Assembly: GCA_002304935.1 (NCBI GenBank)
Contig: DBPS01000052.1
Span: 8,981 to 60,140, forward strand
Source of the DNA: Candidatus Humimicrobium oleiphilum
Lineage (GTDB): Bacteria; Actinomycetota; Humimicrobiia; Humimicrobiales; Humimicrobiaceae
Length of the DNA: 51,160 nucleotides
Direction: 5' to 3'
A model generated the notes under the pieces. The model did no database searches, was not told the DNA's origin, and worked only from the letters and a program-made list of their open reading frames with translations. Below are positions 34,099 to 42,087 of the stretch, piece by piece. The first letter of the stretch is position 1. The number at the start of each line of letters is the position of its first letter. The position numbers were made by a program, and so were the translations under genes.

Positions 34099-35865
34099 TT
34101 ATTTTCCACTACTAGTTACCTGGATGTCTCCGGTTGAAACCATATCCTCTGTAAAGAAATAACCCTGGCAGTCTGCGGGTGCAAAATGAAAATGTACTGT
34201 TATTTTATCTCCGTTATCTGCTGCAACATTAATAATCTTTACCGCTATTCTGATTGTCTGTCCCGGCTCGATATCTGAAATCGCTGAGCCGATCTTTTCA
34301 GGTTCAACAACTGATTCTGAGGAATTTGATGTGCTGGTATCGGAAATAACTGTTCCTGTGGCAGTATCCGTTCTGATTATTCTTGTTACTGTTGTCGAAA
34401 CTGCAATTCTTTTCCCGTCTTTTTCCTGTGTCTGCTTTGTGATTGTTACAATAGTTGTGGTTTTAACTGATTTATCATTATTATAAGTTATTGTTTCTTC
34501 AACATTTTTTGTTCCGTACACGTTTATCCAGTCGGCGATCTGCGTGACCCTGATATCTTCGTTTGAATAATAGTTATTTCCTGTATTCGGATCCCATATA
34601 TAGACTGCCCACAGCGGATTTAATGCCATGTTTGGGTCTGACTCGGGTTCCAGAACAAAAAAGTCAAAAACAGGCTGTATGTTCACGGGAACATTGCCGG
34701 TATTGGTTATTTCATAATACTGTGTATACCATTGCCTTCTTGCAATAATTTCACTCTGTATATTATCCATCTTTTTTAGCGTGATATTATATTTTGGTGC
34801 CGGCAATGGCAGAATATTGCTACTGATAAGATTACCCGCCTTGTCAATAACCCATAGTGTATAAAAATAAGCTTTTCCGCTTATTATGTTTTCATCTTTA
34901 TAATTTGTAACCGAACTGTCAGTTATTGTGGCAATAATATCATCTGTCGGATATTGCGGATTCAGGCATGGCTCGTCCACCCTTACTATCTTATATGATA
35001 AAAATTCTTCATCGCTGCTTTTTTCCCAGCTTAAATAATTTCCACTGCTGGTTACATAGCCTGCCAGGCTTACAGGTTCCGGGGAAAGAGTGTCGTTAAG
35101 TATAAGGATATTTTTGGTTACAGGAGTACTGGGTTCCTGATTATTGTTAAGACACCATAGTGAAATTGAGTTCTCTCCTCTTTCAAGTCTCACGCTGGCA
35201 AAACTGAAATACCCTGAAGCATCACTCTGCATGCTTGAAATTATTTTCTCGTTTATCTTTAAATATACATCAGCTGAAGGAATACCTTTGCCGGCAATAA
35301 AAACCTCCGGCTCATATGATTTTGTATAATAATACTGGCTGATTTCCTTCAGGTTCTGCGAATCCTCATATACAGTAAAATCAAGTGGTTTTTTTACATT
35401 TAATATAAATACAAGCCTGGTCGGCTCGCTTTTATTTCCCGAGGTATCAATGCTATATAAATTTACTGAATTCTGGCCCTCTGTTATTTCAATTCCGTCT
35501 TCAATTCTGAATCTGCCATAGTTATCAGTTTTATAAATTTTATCCGATGTACTGCCATTTACTTTTAACTCTATTTTTGATTGTGGCTCAGCTTCCCCGG
35601 AGATAATAATAAGTTTTTTATCTGTCTCGGATGTAAATTCCTCATACAGTTTATGGGAAGTAATTACAGGAGGGCTGACTATTTCTTTACTGATATTTTC
35701 AAGCTCCTTATTTAAATCAAATTCATCATCGGGGACATCTGCCTGATCATTTTTTACAGCAACATCCATATTGTCTCCCGGAAGTATCGAACAGGAAGAG
35801 GACAGGATTGCAGGAATAATGCATATAAAAACAAAAAATAAAAATACTTTTTTGCGCTTTTCCAT
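34099..35865 (-). CDS. Lipoprotein with Ig-like and FN3-like domains
   Basis: A 588-residue surface protein I cannot name. It has a lipobox LSSSC (Cys25) and an Asp-rich linker, then two bacterial Ig-like modules (about 60-150 and 165-250, each with an ...GxxxxxxxVNGS... / DxSGxF pattern), then a fibronectin type III-like domain (about 265-350: LSWEKSSDEEFLSYKIVRVD) and a 230-residue C-terminal beta-rich part with Thr-rich stretches. This is a typical extracellular binding or scaffolding architecture; no enzyme motif is visible. It follows a small lipoprotein gene and precedes grpE, with 74 bases on either side. Confidence 0.6.
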   Translation of the reverse strand: MEKRKKVFLFFVFICIIPAILSSSCSILPGDNMDVAVKNDQADVPDDEFDLNKELENISKEIVSPPVITSHKLYEEFTSETDKKLIIISGEAEPQSKIELKVNGSTSDKIYKTDNYGRFRIEDGIEITEGQNSVNLYSIDTSGNKSEPTRLVFILNVKKPLDFTVYEDSQNLKEISQYYYTKSYEPEVFIAGKGIPSADVYLKINEKIISSMQSDASGYFSFASVRLERGENSISLWCLNNNQEPSTPVTKNILILNDTLSPEPVSLAGYVTSSGNYLSWEKSSDEEFLSYKIVRVDEPCLNPQYPTDDIIATITDSSVTNYKDENIISGKAYFYTLWVIDKAGNLISSNILPLPAPKYNITLKKMDNIQSEIIARRQWYTQYYEITNTGNVPVNIQPVFDFFVLEPESDPNMALNPLWAVYIWDPNTGNNYYSNEDIRVTQIADWINVYGTKNVEETITYNNDKSVKTTTIVTITKQTQEKDGKRIAVSTTVTRIIRTDTATGTVISDTSTSNSSESVVEPEKIGSAISDIEPGQTIRIAVKIINVAADNGDKITVHFHFAPADCQGYFFTEDMVSTGDIQVTSSGK

Positions 35866-35939
35866 ATTATTACTCTTATTTATATTAAACTTTTTATCAA
35901 AACCAGATGCTTTTTTAAATATTGTATCTGTAAAAAATA

Positions 35940-36407
35940 CTAGAAGAAAGTTTTGTCAAAAACAATTTTCCAGCTTTTGTTCTCTTCCAGCAGATATATA
36001 TATTTTTTGTAATCTTTTATCTCTCCGTTGACATATTTTACACTGAATTCGCATACGACTTTGGCAAATTCCTTTTCATAACCCAGATATATTGTATTTT
36101 TTATCTCAATATTTTCTATGTCGTTAAGAATGACATTGAGCTCACTGACAAATTTTTCCTTGCTTATACTGTTTTTGTCTTCTGTTTTTAAAAGATCCTC
36201 ATATATGATATCAGGCCTGTTGCTTCCAAGTGCATCAAGAAAATCAATTACTGTTTTTTCAGGTTCGGTCTTTACAAGATATCCTATATTTTGTTTTATA
36301 TTATTGATACTGCACCCCGGAGAAAAAACCAGGCAAAAAATCATCGGCATTATCAATATAGACAGAAATAAAAAACTTTTTTTTATTTTACCTTTATTTA
36401 TCATCAT
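35940..36407 (-). CDS. Small lipoprotein, NTF2/DUF4878-like
   Basis: A 155-residue lipoprotein beginning at the ATG pair at 36402-36407, directly after the cwlM stop; a longer reading to 36470 would overlap cwlM and is not preferred. The signal ends in SPGC (Cys near residue 32). The mature part (EKTVIDFLDALGSNRPDIIYE...KYIYLLEENKSWKIVFD) has the helix and curved-sheet pattern of small NTF2-like domains found in exported proteins, but similarity is too weak for certainty. No function is assigned. Confidence 0.65.
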   Translation of the reverse strand: MMINKGKIKKSFLFLSILIMPMIFCLVFSPGCSINNIKQNIGYLVKTEPEKTVIDFLDALGSNRPDIIYEDLLKTEDKNSISKEKFVSELNVILNDIENIEIKNTIYLGYEKEFAKVVCEFSVKYVNGEIKDYKKYIYLLEENKSWKIVFDKTFF

Positions 36408-36421
36408 CAGTCTGCCGGCAT

Positions 36422-37498
36422 TTATTGCAGATTTTCTTCGATATATTTTATAAGGGCGCTGGCAATACAACGACCTGTATTCTCCTGAAAATCCCGATTT
36501 GCAGACAGTACAGCCGGATTTTTATTATTCATATTCCCCGCCTCTATATATACTGAAGTCATATTCGTGTCTTTTAAGACAGCATAACTTGCCCCTGATG
36601 ATCTGGCAGTTATGCCGGTTATGTTTTTTTCAAATTCACTGCATATAAGATCTGCAAGCTTTTTACCATTTCTGGAGAATGACTTTATGCCCTTAAAGAA
36701 GTAACATCTGAGCATATTATAACTTTCATTATCGCTATAACCGATATTTATGCTTACTAGTAAATCACCTTTTGATTTATTTGCTTTTTTAATTCTTGTA
36801 AAAATCCCCTCATAAGAATTTTCTTTTTTACCTGAAGTGAAAGATACTGAAAAGCCGCTATTCTTTAGTAAATCAGAGCAGATATCAGATATTTTTAAGG
36901 AGACATCGATTTTATTTTTAAGGAGATCCCCAAGCCCGTCTTTCATATCGGAAGGAAAGACTCCGTAATCCAGGATTATTTTTAAAGGATTTTTCTGGAC
37001 ATTCCTCATTTTTTTTACAACCGGATAATTTGAACTTTGCTTGTCATTGATTATTCTCTTTAAGCCTACCAGATGTTCAAGTGTTTTTCCTCCCAGGATT
37101 CCGTCCATTTTCAACTTCATGTTTTTCTGGAACTCCATCAGGGCTTTGCCGGTGCTTTTATTGAATATCCCGTTTTCATTATTTTTGAAAAATCCAAGGG
37201 ACTTCAGCCAGAACTGAAGAATCTTTACATCATCTCCCCTGAAAGGCGGTTCCTTTAAATAAAGAAGCCTGTCCCCCATGGAATAACCAGCATCGACAAG
37301 TTCCTGCCAGCATTCATCATCAACCACTCCCGTAACAGAAATACATCTTTTTTCCTGGAATTCTTTTATGGCTTTTTCGGTTTCATCACCGAATATTCCA
37401 TCTATTTCTGTGCGACCAAGGTTATAACCCAGAAGTCTTAACCTGCTTTGAATGTCTACTACTTTTAAACCTTTTGCGCCCTTTTTTATTAATGTCAA
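36422..37498 (-). CDS. cwlM: CwlM-like pseudo-amidase with two peptidoglycan-binding domains
   Basis: A 358-residue protein with two PG_binding_1 repeats (about 8-70, GAKGLKVVDIQSRL...IDGIFGDETEKAI; and 85-143, GDDVKILQFWLKSLG...MDGILGGKT) and an Amidase_3 domain (about 170-355). In active amidases the first zinc His lies in IDPGHGG and another in SIHAN; here the positions read LDYGVFP (about 176-182) and SINIG (249-253), so both zinc His are lost, although the Glu of VYIEAG (319) is kept. It begins with TTG after AGGGGA. The gene follows trxB, as in actinobacteria, where CwlM is a non-enzymatic regulator of MurA/peptidoglycan precursors. Confidence 0.85.
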   Translation of the reverse strand: MTLIKKGAKGLKVVDIQSRLRLLGYNLGRTEIDGIFGDETEKAIKEFQEKRCISVTGVVDDECWQELVDAGYSMGDRLLYLKEPPFRGDDVKILQFWLKSLGFFKNNENGIFNKSTGKALMEFQKNMKLKMDGILGGKTLEHLVGLKRIINDKQSSNYPVVKKMRNVQKNPLKIILDYGVFPSDMKDGLGDLLKNKIDVSLKISDICSDLLKNSGFSVSFTSGKKENSYEGIFTRIKKANKSKGDLLVSINIGYSDNESYNMLRCYFFKGIKSFSRNGKKLADLICSEFEKNITGITARSSGASYAVLKDTNMTSVYIEAGNMNNKNPAVLSANRDFQENTGRCIASALIKYIEENLQ

Positions 37499-37512
37499 AT
37501 CAAATCCCCTTT

Positions 37513-38487
37513 TTAAACCACATTATTTAGAAAACCGGCAATGTATTTTTCTGCAGATGTTGCTGCCAGAGCACCGTCTGCAACTGCAGTTATCACTTGC
37601 TTTAAAGGTGTGTCACGGACATCTCCTGCCGCAAAAATACCCTCTGCTGAAGTCTGAAGATTTTTATCAGTAATAAGAAAACCGTTTGCATCCATATCTG
37701 CCATACCGGAAAGAATCGATGAATTCGGGACGATGCCTACATATTCAAAAACTCCCGAAATTTTTATTTTTTCGGTTGAATTTGTTTTTTTGTTTTTCAG
37801 GGCTATATATTCAATTTTGTCTTTGCCTTCAAACTTTAAGATTTCACTGCTTAAAAGAAATTTTATTTTTGTATTTGCAAAAGCTTTTTCCTGAACTCTT
37901 TTTGAGGCTCTTAGCTCATCTCTCCTATGGATAATATACACTTTTGAAGCAAATTTTGTCAGGAAAATAGCTTCTTCTATTGCAGCATTGCCTCCGCCTA
38001 TAACCGCGATATCCATGTCCCTGTACAAGGCGCCGTCACAAGTTGCGCAAAAAGAAATACCCCTGCCGATAAATTCCTCCTCATTCTCTGCGCCAAGTTT
38101 CTTGGGCCCTGCTCCCGTAGCTATTATTATGGTATTTGTAACAAACCTTTTATCTTCAGATTCACATATGTATTGTTTCAATCCGGTTGTTTTCATTATT
38201 TTTGATTTGCTTTTTTTCTCTTTAATGCTTTTTATTTCACAAAATTCCTGGATGGCAATCCCGAATTTTCTTACATGTTCTGTAATTTTCTGCATCAGAT
38301 CATAACCTGAAATGTCCTCATAAAAACCCGGATAATTATCAATATGCTCTGTAGTTATTATCTGGCCTCCTGCAGAAAACTTATCGGTTATGGCAAAATC
38401 CAGTCCGGCTCTGTAAGCATACACTGCTGCACCCAGACCTGCAGGACCTGCCCCGATTATAAGCAAATCTTTCCTGTGCTCTTCCAT
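37513..38487 (-). CDS. trxB: Thioredoxin reductase
   Basis: A 324-residue flavoprotein with the FAD fold LLIIGAGPAGLGAAVYAYRAG, the GGQI motif, the redox pair CATC in ISFCATCDGALY (about 135-150), the NADPH fold IAVIGGGNAAIEEAIFL with HRRDELRASK and the C-terminal GIFAAGDVRDTPLKQVITAVADGA. The HRRxxxR motif points to NADPH use. Thioredoxin itself is not between trxB and cwlM, unlike in mycobacteria. A Cys-less insertion at about 75-90 (KEKKSKSKIMKTT) is unusual. Confidence 0.92.
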   Translation of the reverse strand: MEEHRKDLLIIGAGPAGLGAAVYAYRAGLDFAITDKFSAGGQIITTEHIDNYPGFYEDISGYDLMQKITEHVRKFGIAIQEFCEIKSIKEKKSKSKIMKTTGLKQYICESEDKRFVTNTIIIATGAGPKKLGAENEEEFIGRGISFCATCDGALYRDMDIAVIGGGNAAIEEAIFLTKFASKVYIIHRRDELRASKRVQEKAFANTKIKFLLSSEILKFEGKDKIEYIALKNKKTNSTEKIKISGVFEYVGIVPNSSILSGMADMDANGFLITDKNLQTSAEGIFAAGDVRDTPLKQVITAVADGALAATSAEKYIAGFLNNVV

Positions 38488-38611
38488 CTTTCTTCCATAT
38501 CTGAATTGAAATATTTATTATTGGTTTAAATATAAATAGTAATATAAAAAGATTTAAAACGATAGAGAAACTAAACGACAGAATAATTTAATTTCTTTAT
38601 GAATATATTGT

Positions 38612-38851
38612 TTATTTATATCTTTTTGCAGCACTCTTGAATCTGGCCTCAAGCTCTTCCTCAGACTTTACTTCCGTAATATCCGGATCTATTTCCATTA
38701 TAAGCCTGATTGCAGCCCTTACTATCATCGTGTTGGCGATCTTGTGGCCGCCTGATTTTTTACATTGTATGCCAAGATCTTCAAGATAAGCTACCATATC
38801 TGAAGGCATGGTGATTGGGACTCTGAAGTAATCTTGTTTTTTTTCAATCAT
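38612..38851 (-). CDS. Ribbon-helix-helix-type regulator
   Basis: A 79-residue protein with one N-terminal ribbon-like strand (DYFRVPITMP) and two helices (SDMVAYLEDLGIQCKKSG and NTMIVRAAIRLIMEIDP), the Arc/CopG arrangement; the short acidic end EEELEARFKSAAKRYK may be a tail helix. AGAGG precedes the ATG. No toxin lies next to it. The gene has a consensus promoter with a palindrome between promoter and start, consistent with auto-repression (inference). DNA target otherwise unknown. Confidence 0.72.
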   Translation of the reverse strand: MIEKKQDYFRVPITMPSDMVAYLEDLGIQCKKSGGHKIANTMIVRAAIRLIMEIDPDITEVKSEEELEARFKSAAKRYK

Positions 38852-38864
38852 TTTGCTACCTCTT

Positions 38865-38878
38865 AATGTTATGACATT
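38865..38878. promoter_or_regulatory. Palindrome in the RHH leader (operator candidate)
   Basis: AATGT-TATG-ACATT forms a 5-bp inverted repeat with a 4-base spacer between the RHH promoter and its start codon. It shares TATGACAT with the site at 39110. Confidence 0.5.
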
Positions 38879-38898
38879 TATGCATTTTTACGCATATG

Positions 38899-38927
38899 AT
38901 TATATTGACTAAAAATCAAAATGTCAA
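38899..38927 (-). promoter_or_regulatory. Consensus promoter of the RHH gene
   Basis: Minus-strand TTGACA (38922-38927) and TATAAT (38899-38904) are both perfect with a 17-base spacer; transcript start near 38892, 40 bases before the ATG. Confidence 0.8.
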
Positions 38928-39069
38928 ATAGATAAATTATATATCCAAAGACCTCAGACAAATATTGATATAGGTGTCCGCTGATTGGAATTTGCTGGAT
39001 ATTCAATTCTTATATTATTAATTTATTATAATTTTCTTACAACGGGTTTCGATTTATTTATGAATTTTA

Positions 39070-39098
39070 TTGACTTACCGAAAAATTTTGAATAAAAT
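39070..39098 (+). promoter_or_regulatory. Promoter of gntR and probably the sugar operon
   Basis: TTGACT (39070-39075) and TAAAAT (39093-39098) with a 17-base spacer, about 40 bases before the GntR start. Confidence 0.65.
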
Positions 39099-39109
39099 GA
39101 TTTAGTAAT

Positions 39110-39124
39110 ACATGTATGACATGT
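39110..39124. promoter_or_regulatory. Palindromic operator candidate before gntR
   Basis: ACATGT-ATG-ACATGT, two identical 6-bp palindromic halves around a 3-base centre, lies between the promoter and start codon of the GntR gene, where a repressor would block transcription. Confidence 0.55.
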
Positions 39125-39137
39125 TTATCAAGTGCTT

Positions 39138-39845
39138 ATGACAAAAAAAGATAAAATTCCAAATACTATCTTTAACACTATCCTTGATGATATAAAGCAG
39201 GGAAAGTTAAATTCAGGCGATGCTCTGCCATCCCAGAAAGAATTGTGTATTAAATATGATACCAGCAGAGGAAGTGTCAGAGAAGCTTTGTCTGCTTTGG
39301 AAATGATCGGAATTATTGATATAAGGCCGGGTATAGGAGCCTTTGTCAAAAAACTTACTATCAATTCATTCTTTAATCCTGTCAAGCTGGATTTTAAACC
39401 TGATGACGAATTGATTCTTGATCTTCTCAGCTTTCGGGAGCTGTTTGAGACTATTATAGCAAAAGAAGCAGTCGTCAGGGCAACCGATACCGATATCAAA
39501 AATCTTGAAGAAAATCTTGCACTTACAAAATTTTATATAGAAAGAGACAATATAAAAAAATTTGTCCAGCTGGACTACGAATTTCATGAAAAACTATCAG
39601 AATCTTCCCATAATAAAATAATCCATAGTATTTTTGAAATTATTTTTCCTTTATTAAAATACACTATAACAGAAATCCTGGTAAAAACTGCTCAATACCC
39701 TGATGTAATGAAAAAATCCTATGACCACCATAAAGAAATAATCGATAGCATAATAAAGAAAAACAGTCAGAAGGCCATTGATGGCATAACAAAACATCTG
39801 GAGTTTGTTAAAGGAAATTATAAAAAAATTTCATCTGATAAATAA
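39138..39845 (+). CDS. GntR/FadR-family transcriptional regulator with FCD domain
   Basis: A 235-residue regulator. The N-terminal winged helix (about 5-72) has the family pattern LNSGDALPSQKELCIKYDTSRGSVREALSALEMIGIIDIRPGIGAFVKKL. The C-terminal FCD domain (about 90-225) has ELFETIIAKEAVVRA, LDYEFHEKLSESSHN and DHHKEIIDSI, giving the Asp-His-His type metal/ligand-binding site. ATG at 39138 is preferred to GTG at 39132. The gene lies 78 bases upstream of a sugar-transport operon in the same direction, so it most likely responds to the sugar or a catabolic intermediate. Confidence 0.9.
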   Translation: MTKKDKIPNTIFNTILDDIKQGKLNSGDALPSQKELCIKYDTSRGSVREALSALEMIGIIDIRPGIGAFVKKLTINSFFNPVKLDFKPDDELILDLLSFRELFETIIAKEAVVRATDTDIKNLEENLALTKFYIERDNIKKFVQLDYEFHEKLSESSHNKIIHSIFEIIFPLLKYTITEILVKTAQYPDVMKKSYDHHKEIIDSIIKKNSQKAIDGITKHLEFVKGNYKKISSDK

Positions 39846-39923
39846 TGATTAAGAAAATTTAAATATTTTAATTAATTGTTAATGTTATTTTTTTCTTGGC
39901 AAAGTCAAAAAAAGGAGTAAGAA

Positions 39924-40892
39924 TTGAAAAAATTTCACCTAAGAGATATCTTTGCAAGTGGTAATTTTGGATTATTTGTCGCAGCTCTTGTTTTATTTGC
40001 AGTACTTTCCATTTTCTCTGACAGTTTTCTGACATCTTATAATATGTATACTATCGGCAGGACTTTATCTCTCTATGCATTTATAGGATTGTCCCAGGCA
40101 CTTGTCCTTGTTGTGGGAGATATGAATCTTTCAGTAGGAGCTATTGGCGGACTAGCGACAATCACAGCCGGGTATCTGATAGATATCCGCCATATCCCCG
40201 GATGGCTGGCAGTTGCTGTTGCCCTGCTCGTAGGAATAGCCTGCGGAGTTTTCAATGGCCTGATAATTACAAAATTCGGTATTAATGCTTTTATAGTGAC
40301 ACTGGCAACTTCTTTTATTTTTACAGGTATCAACTATGGTTTTACCCAGGGCTTCTCTTTTGTAAATATCCCTGAATCATTTACTCTTCTGGGGAAAGGC
40401 CAGATCTTCGGGATACCCTCATTGTTTATCTTTCTGATTTTCTGCCTGATCATATTATTTCTATTTTTCAGATTTTCAATTGCAGGCAGAAGATTGCTGG
40501 CCGTTGGAGAAAATTCAGAAGCAGCAAAATTCTCCGGGGTAAATGTAGATAAAATCAAATTATTAAGCCATATTCTTTCAGGTTTTATAGCAGGGCTCGC
40601 AGGTGTTCTCTATATCTCAAGAATGGGGACATCAAGCCCTGTAACCGGACAGGACTGGCTTATTATCTCATTTGCCGTTGCGATTATCGGAGGAACAGGT
40701 TTAAGCGGCGGCTCTCTGACTGCTTTCGGACTTCTGATAGGTGCAATAATTATGGTAATGATAAAAAACGGCCTGGTTATGCTTCAGACAAACGTATACT
40801 GGGAGCAGTCATTTCTGGGATTGCTTATCCTTGTAGCTGTCGGCATTGACAGGATAAGGACGGTCTACAATCAAAAAAGATTATTATCCTGA
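39924..40892 (+). CDS. Sugar ABC transporter permease (RbsC/XylH type)
   Basis: A 322-residue membrane protein of the BPD_transp_2 family with about ten hydrophobic segments and the typical NMYTIGRTLSLYAFIGLSQALVL / VGDMNLSVGAIGG start, NAFIVTLATSFIF, and the cytoplasmic loop SGVNVDKIKLLSHILSG with EAA-like role, then GGTGLSGGSLTAFGLLIGA. Both Gly-rich family repeats are present. It starts with TTG behind a strong AAGGAG. It is the first gene of the transport operon and has its binding protein downstream, the reverse of the usual SBP-ATPase-permease order. Confidence 0.93.
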   Translation: MKKFHLRDIFASGNFGLFVAALVLFAVLSIFSDSFLTSYNMYTIGRTLSLYAFIGLSQALVLVVGDMNLSVGAIGGLATITAGYLIDIRHIPGWLAVAVALLVGIACGVFNGLIITKFGINAFIVTLATSFIFTGINYGFTQGFSFVNIPESFTLLGKGQIFGIPSLFIFLIFCLIILFLFFRFSIAGRRLLAVGENSEAAKFSGVNVDKIKLLSHILSGFIAGLAGVLYISRMGTSSPVTGQDWLIISFAVAIIGGTGLSGGSLTAFGLLIGAIIMVMIKNGLVMLQTNVYWEQSFLGLLILVAVGIDRIRTVYNQKRLLS

Positions 40893-40966
40893 TAAATTTA
40901 AGATAAATATTTTAGATTTCTAAAAAGGTAGTAAATACCAATTAATAAAAAAAGGAAGGTAATAAA

Positions 40967-42058
40967 ATGTTAAAAAAATTATTTACCTTGATGTCAATTG
41001 TGTCAATTGTCGTCACAATTGGACTAGTTAGTTTTGGCTGTCAGACTACTTCTGCTGCCGAGACTACTACTGCTGCTGCGGAAACTACTACTGCAGCTGC
41101 TGAGACAACTGAGGCCGCTGCGGAAACTACTGCTGCCGAATCTGCCAATTACAAACTGGCGTCTTACTGGCCTGCAGTACACCCTTATTTTGAATCTGTT
41201 AAAAAAGGACTGGCAAAACACAAGGAAGATTTCGGGGTAGAAATTTATGCCCAGATAGGGACTGACTGGACACAGCCTACTGAAAATGAACAGGTTGAAG
41301 CTCTTGTTGCACAGGGATATAACGGTCTTATGGTATTTCCATTAGATGCTTCCGGAGCAAATGCTTTGTATGAGGAAGTTGTAGCCAAGGGAGTACCTGT
41401 TATTAATTATGGTGCAGCAACACAGACTCCCACACCTGCTTCTTTTACAGTTGCCACCGATGTAAAAGCAGCTGCAATGATAGCAACTGAAAAAGTTATT
41501 GAGGCAATGGGTGGAAAAGGCGGAATATTAAATGTACTTGAAATTGTAACTGATCCTAATACGATACTTAGAAAAGAAGGCGTTGAAGAGACTGTTGCAA
41601 AATATCCTGATGTAACCATAGTCCAGACTATCGGAGACATGAATGCTGTTGAGCAGTGCATCGAAAAAATCAGCAATGCTCTGGCTGCTCAGGGTGACAA
41701 AATAAACGGTATAGTAACAACAGGGTATAACCCGACTGTTGCTGTTGCTACCATATTGTCAGAAATGAAGAATGATAAAATAGCATTTGTAGGTATTGAT
41801 GACGATCCTGTTGTTTTAAAAGCTATTGAAGAAGGTTATGTAACCGGAACATTCAACCAGAATCCGTATATGCAGGGTTATGCTGTACCGGTTCTGCTTG
41901 AATATCTGATAGATGGCATGGAAACAAAAGAAGATTATGCATTTATTGATTCTTCCGGAGTAGTAATAACAAAAGATAATCTTGAAGGATTTATGGATAT
42001 ACTCTGGGGTGCCGCTGATGATCTGGTTAAAAACGCAAAAACAACTTATTTTAAATAA
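40967..42058 (+). CDS. Sugar-binding lipoprotein of ABC transporter
   Basis: A 363-residue periplasmic-binding-protein-like lipoprotein. Lipobox VSFGC (Cys25) is followed by a Thr/Glu/Ala tandem linker (about 26-54) and a Peripla_BP_4 domain: HPYFESVKKGLAKHKEDF, EALVAQGYNGLMVFPLDA, GKGGILNVLEIVTDPN and GVEETVAKYPDVTIVQTIG, plus FVGIDDDPVVLKAIEEGYVTGTFNQNPY. These are features of ribose/xylose/rhamnose-class binding proteins. Substrate is not settled by sequence; the linked L-fucose isomerase suggests a deoxyhexose or pentose. AAGGAAGG precedes the ATG. Confidence 0.92.
   Translation: MLKKLFTLMSIVSIVVTIGLVSFGCQTTSAAETTTAAAETTTAAAETTEAAAETTAAESANYKLASYWPAVHPYFESVKKGLAKHKEDFGVEIYAQIGTDWTQPTENEQVEALVAQGYNGLMVFPLDASGANALYEEVVAKGVPVINYGAATQTPTPASFTVATDVKAAAMIATEKVIEAMGGKGGILNVLEIVTDPNTILRKEGVEETVAKYPDVTIVQTIGDMNAVEQCIEKISNALAAQGDKINGIVTTGYNPTVAVATILSEMKNDKIAFVGIDDDPVVLKAIEEGYVTGTFNQNPYMQGYAVPVLLEYLIDGMETKEDYAFIDSSGVVITKDNLEGFMDILWGAADDLVKNAKTTYFK
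41053..41137 (+). repeat. Repeated Thr/Ala/Glu linker coding sequence
   Basis: Near-tandem units coding for ETTTAAA / ETTEAAA follow the lipid-attachment Cys, a flexible tether between membrane and binding domain. DNA units are degenerate rather than identical. Confidence 0.7.
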
Positions 42059-42087
42059 TTACTGAAATTTAACAGGAGGAACATCCA

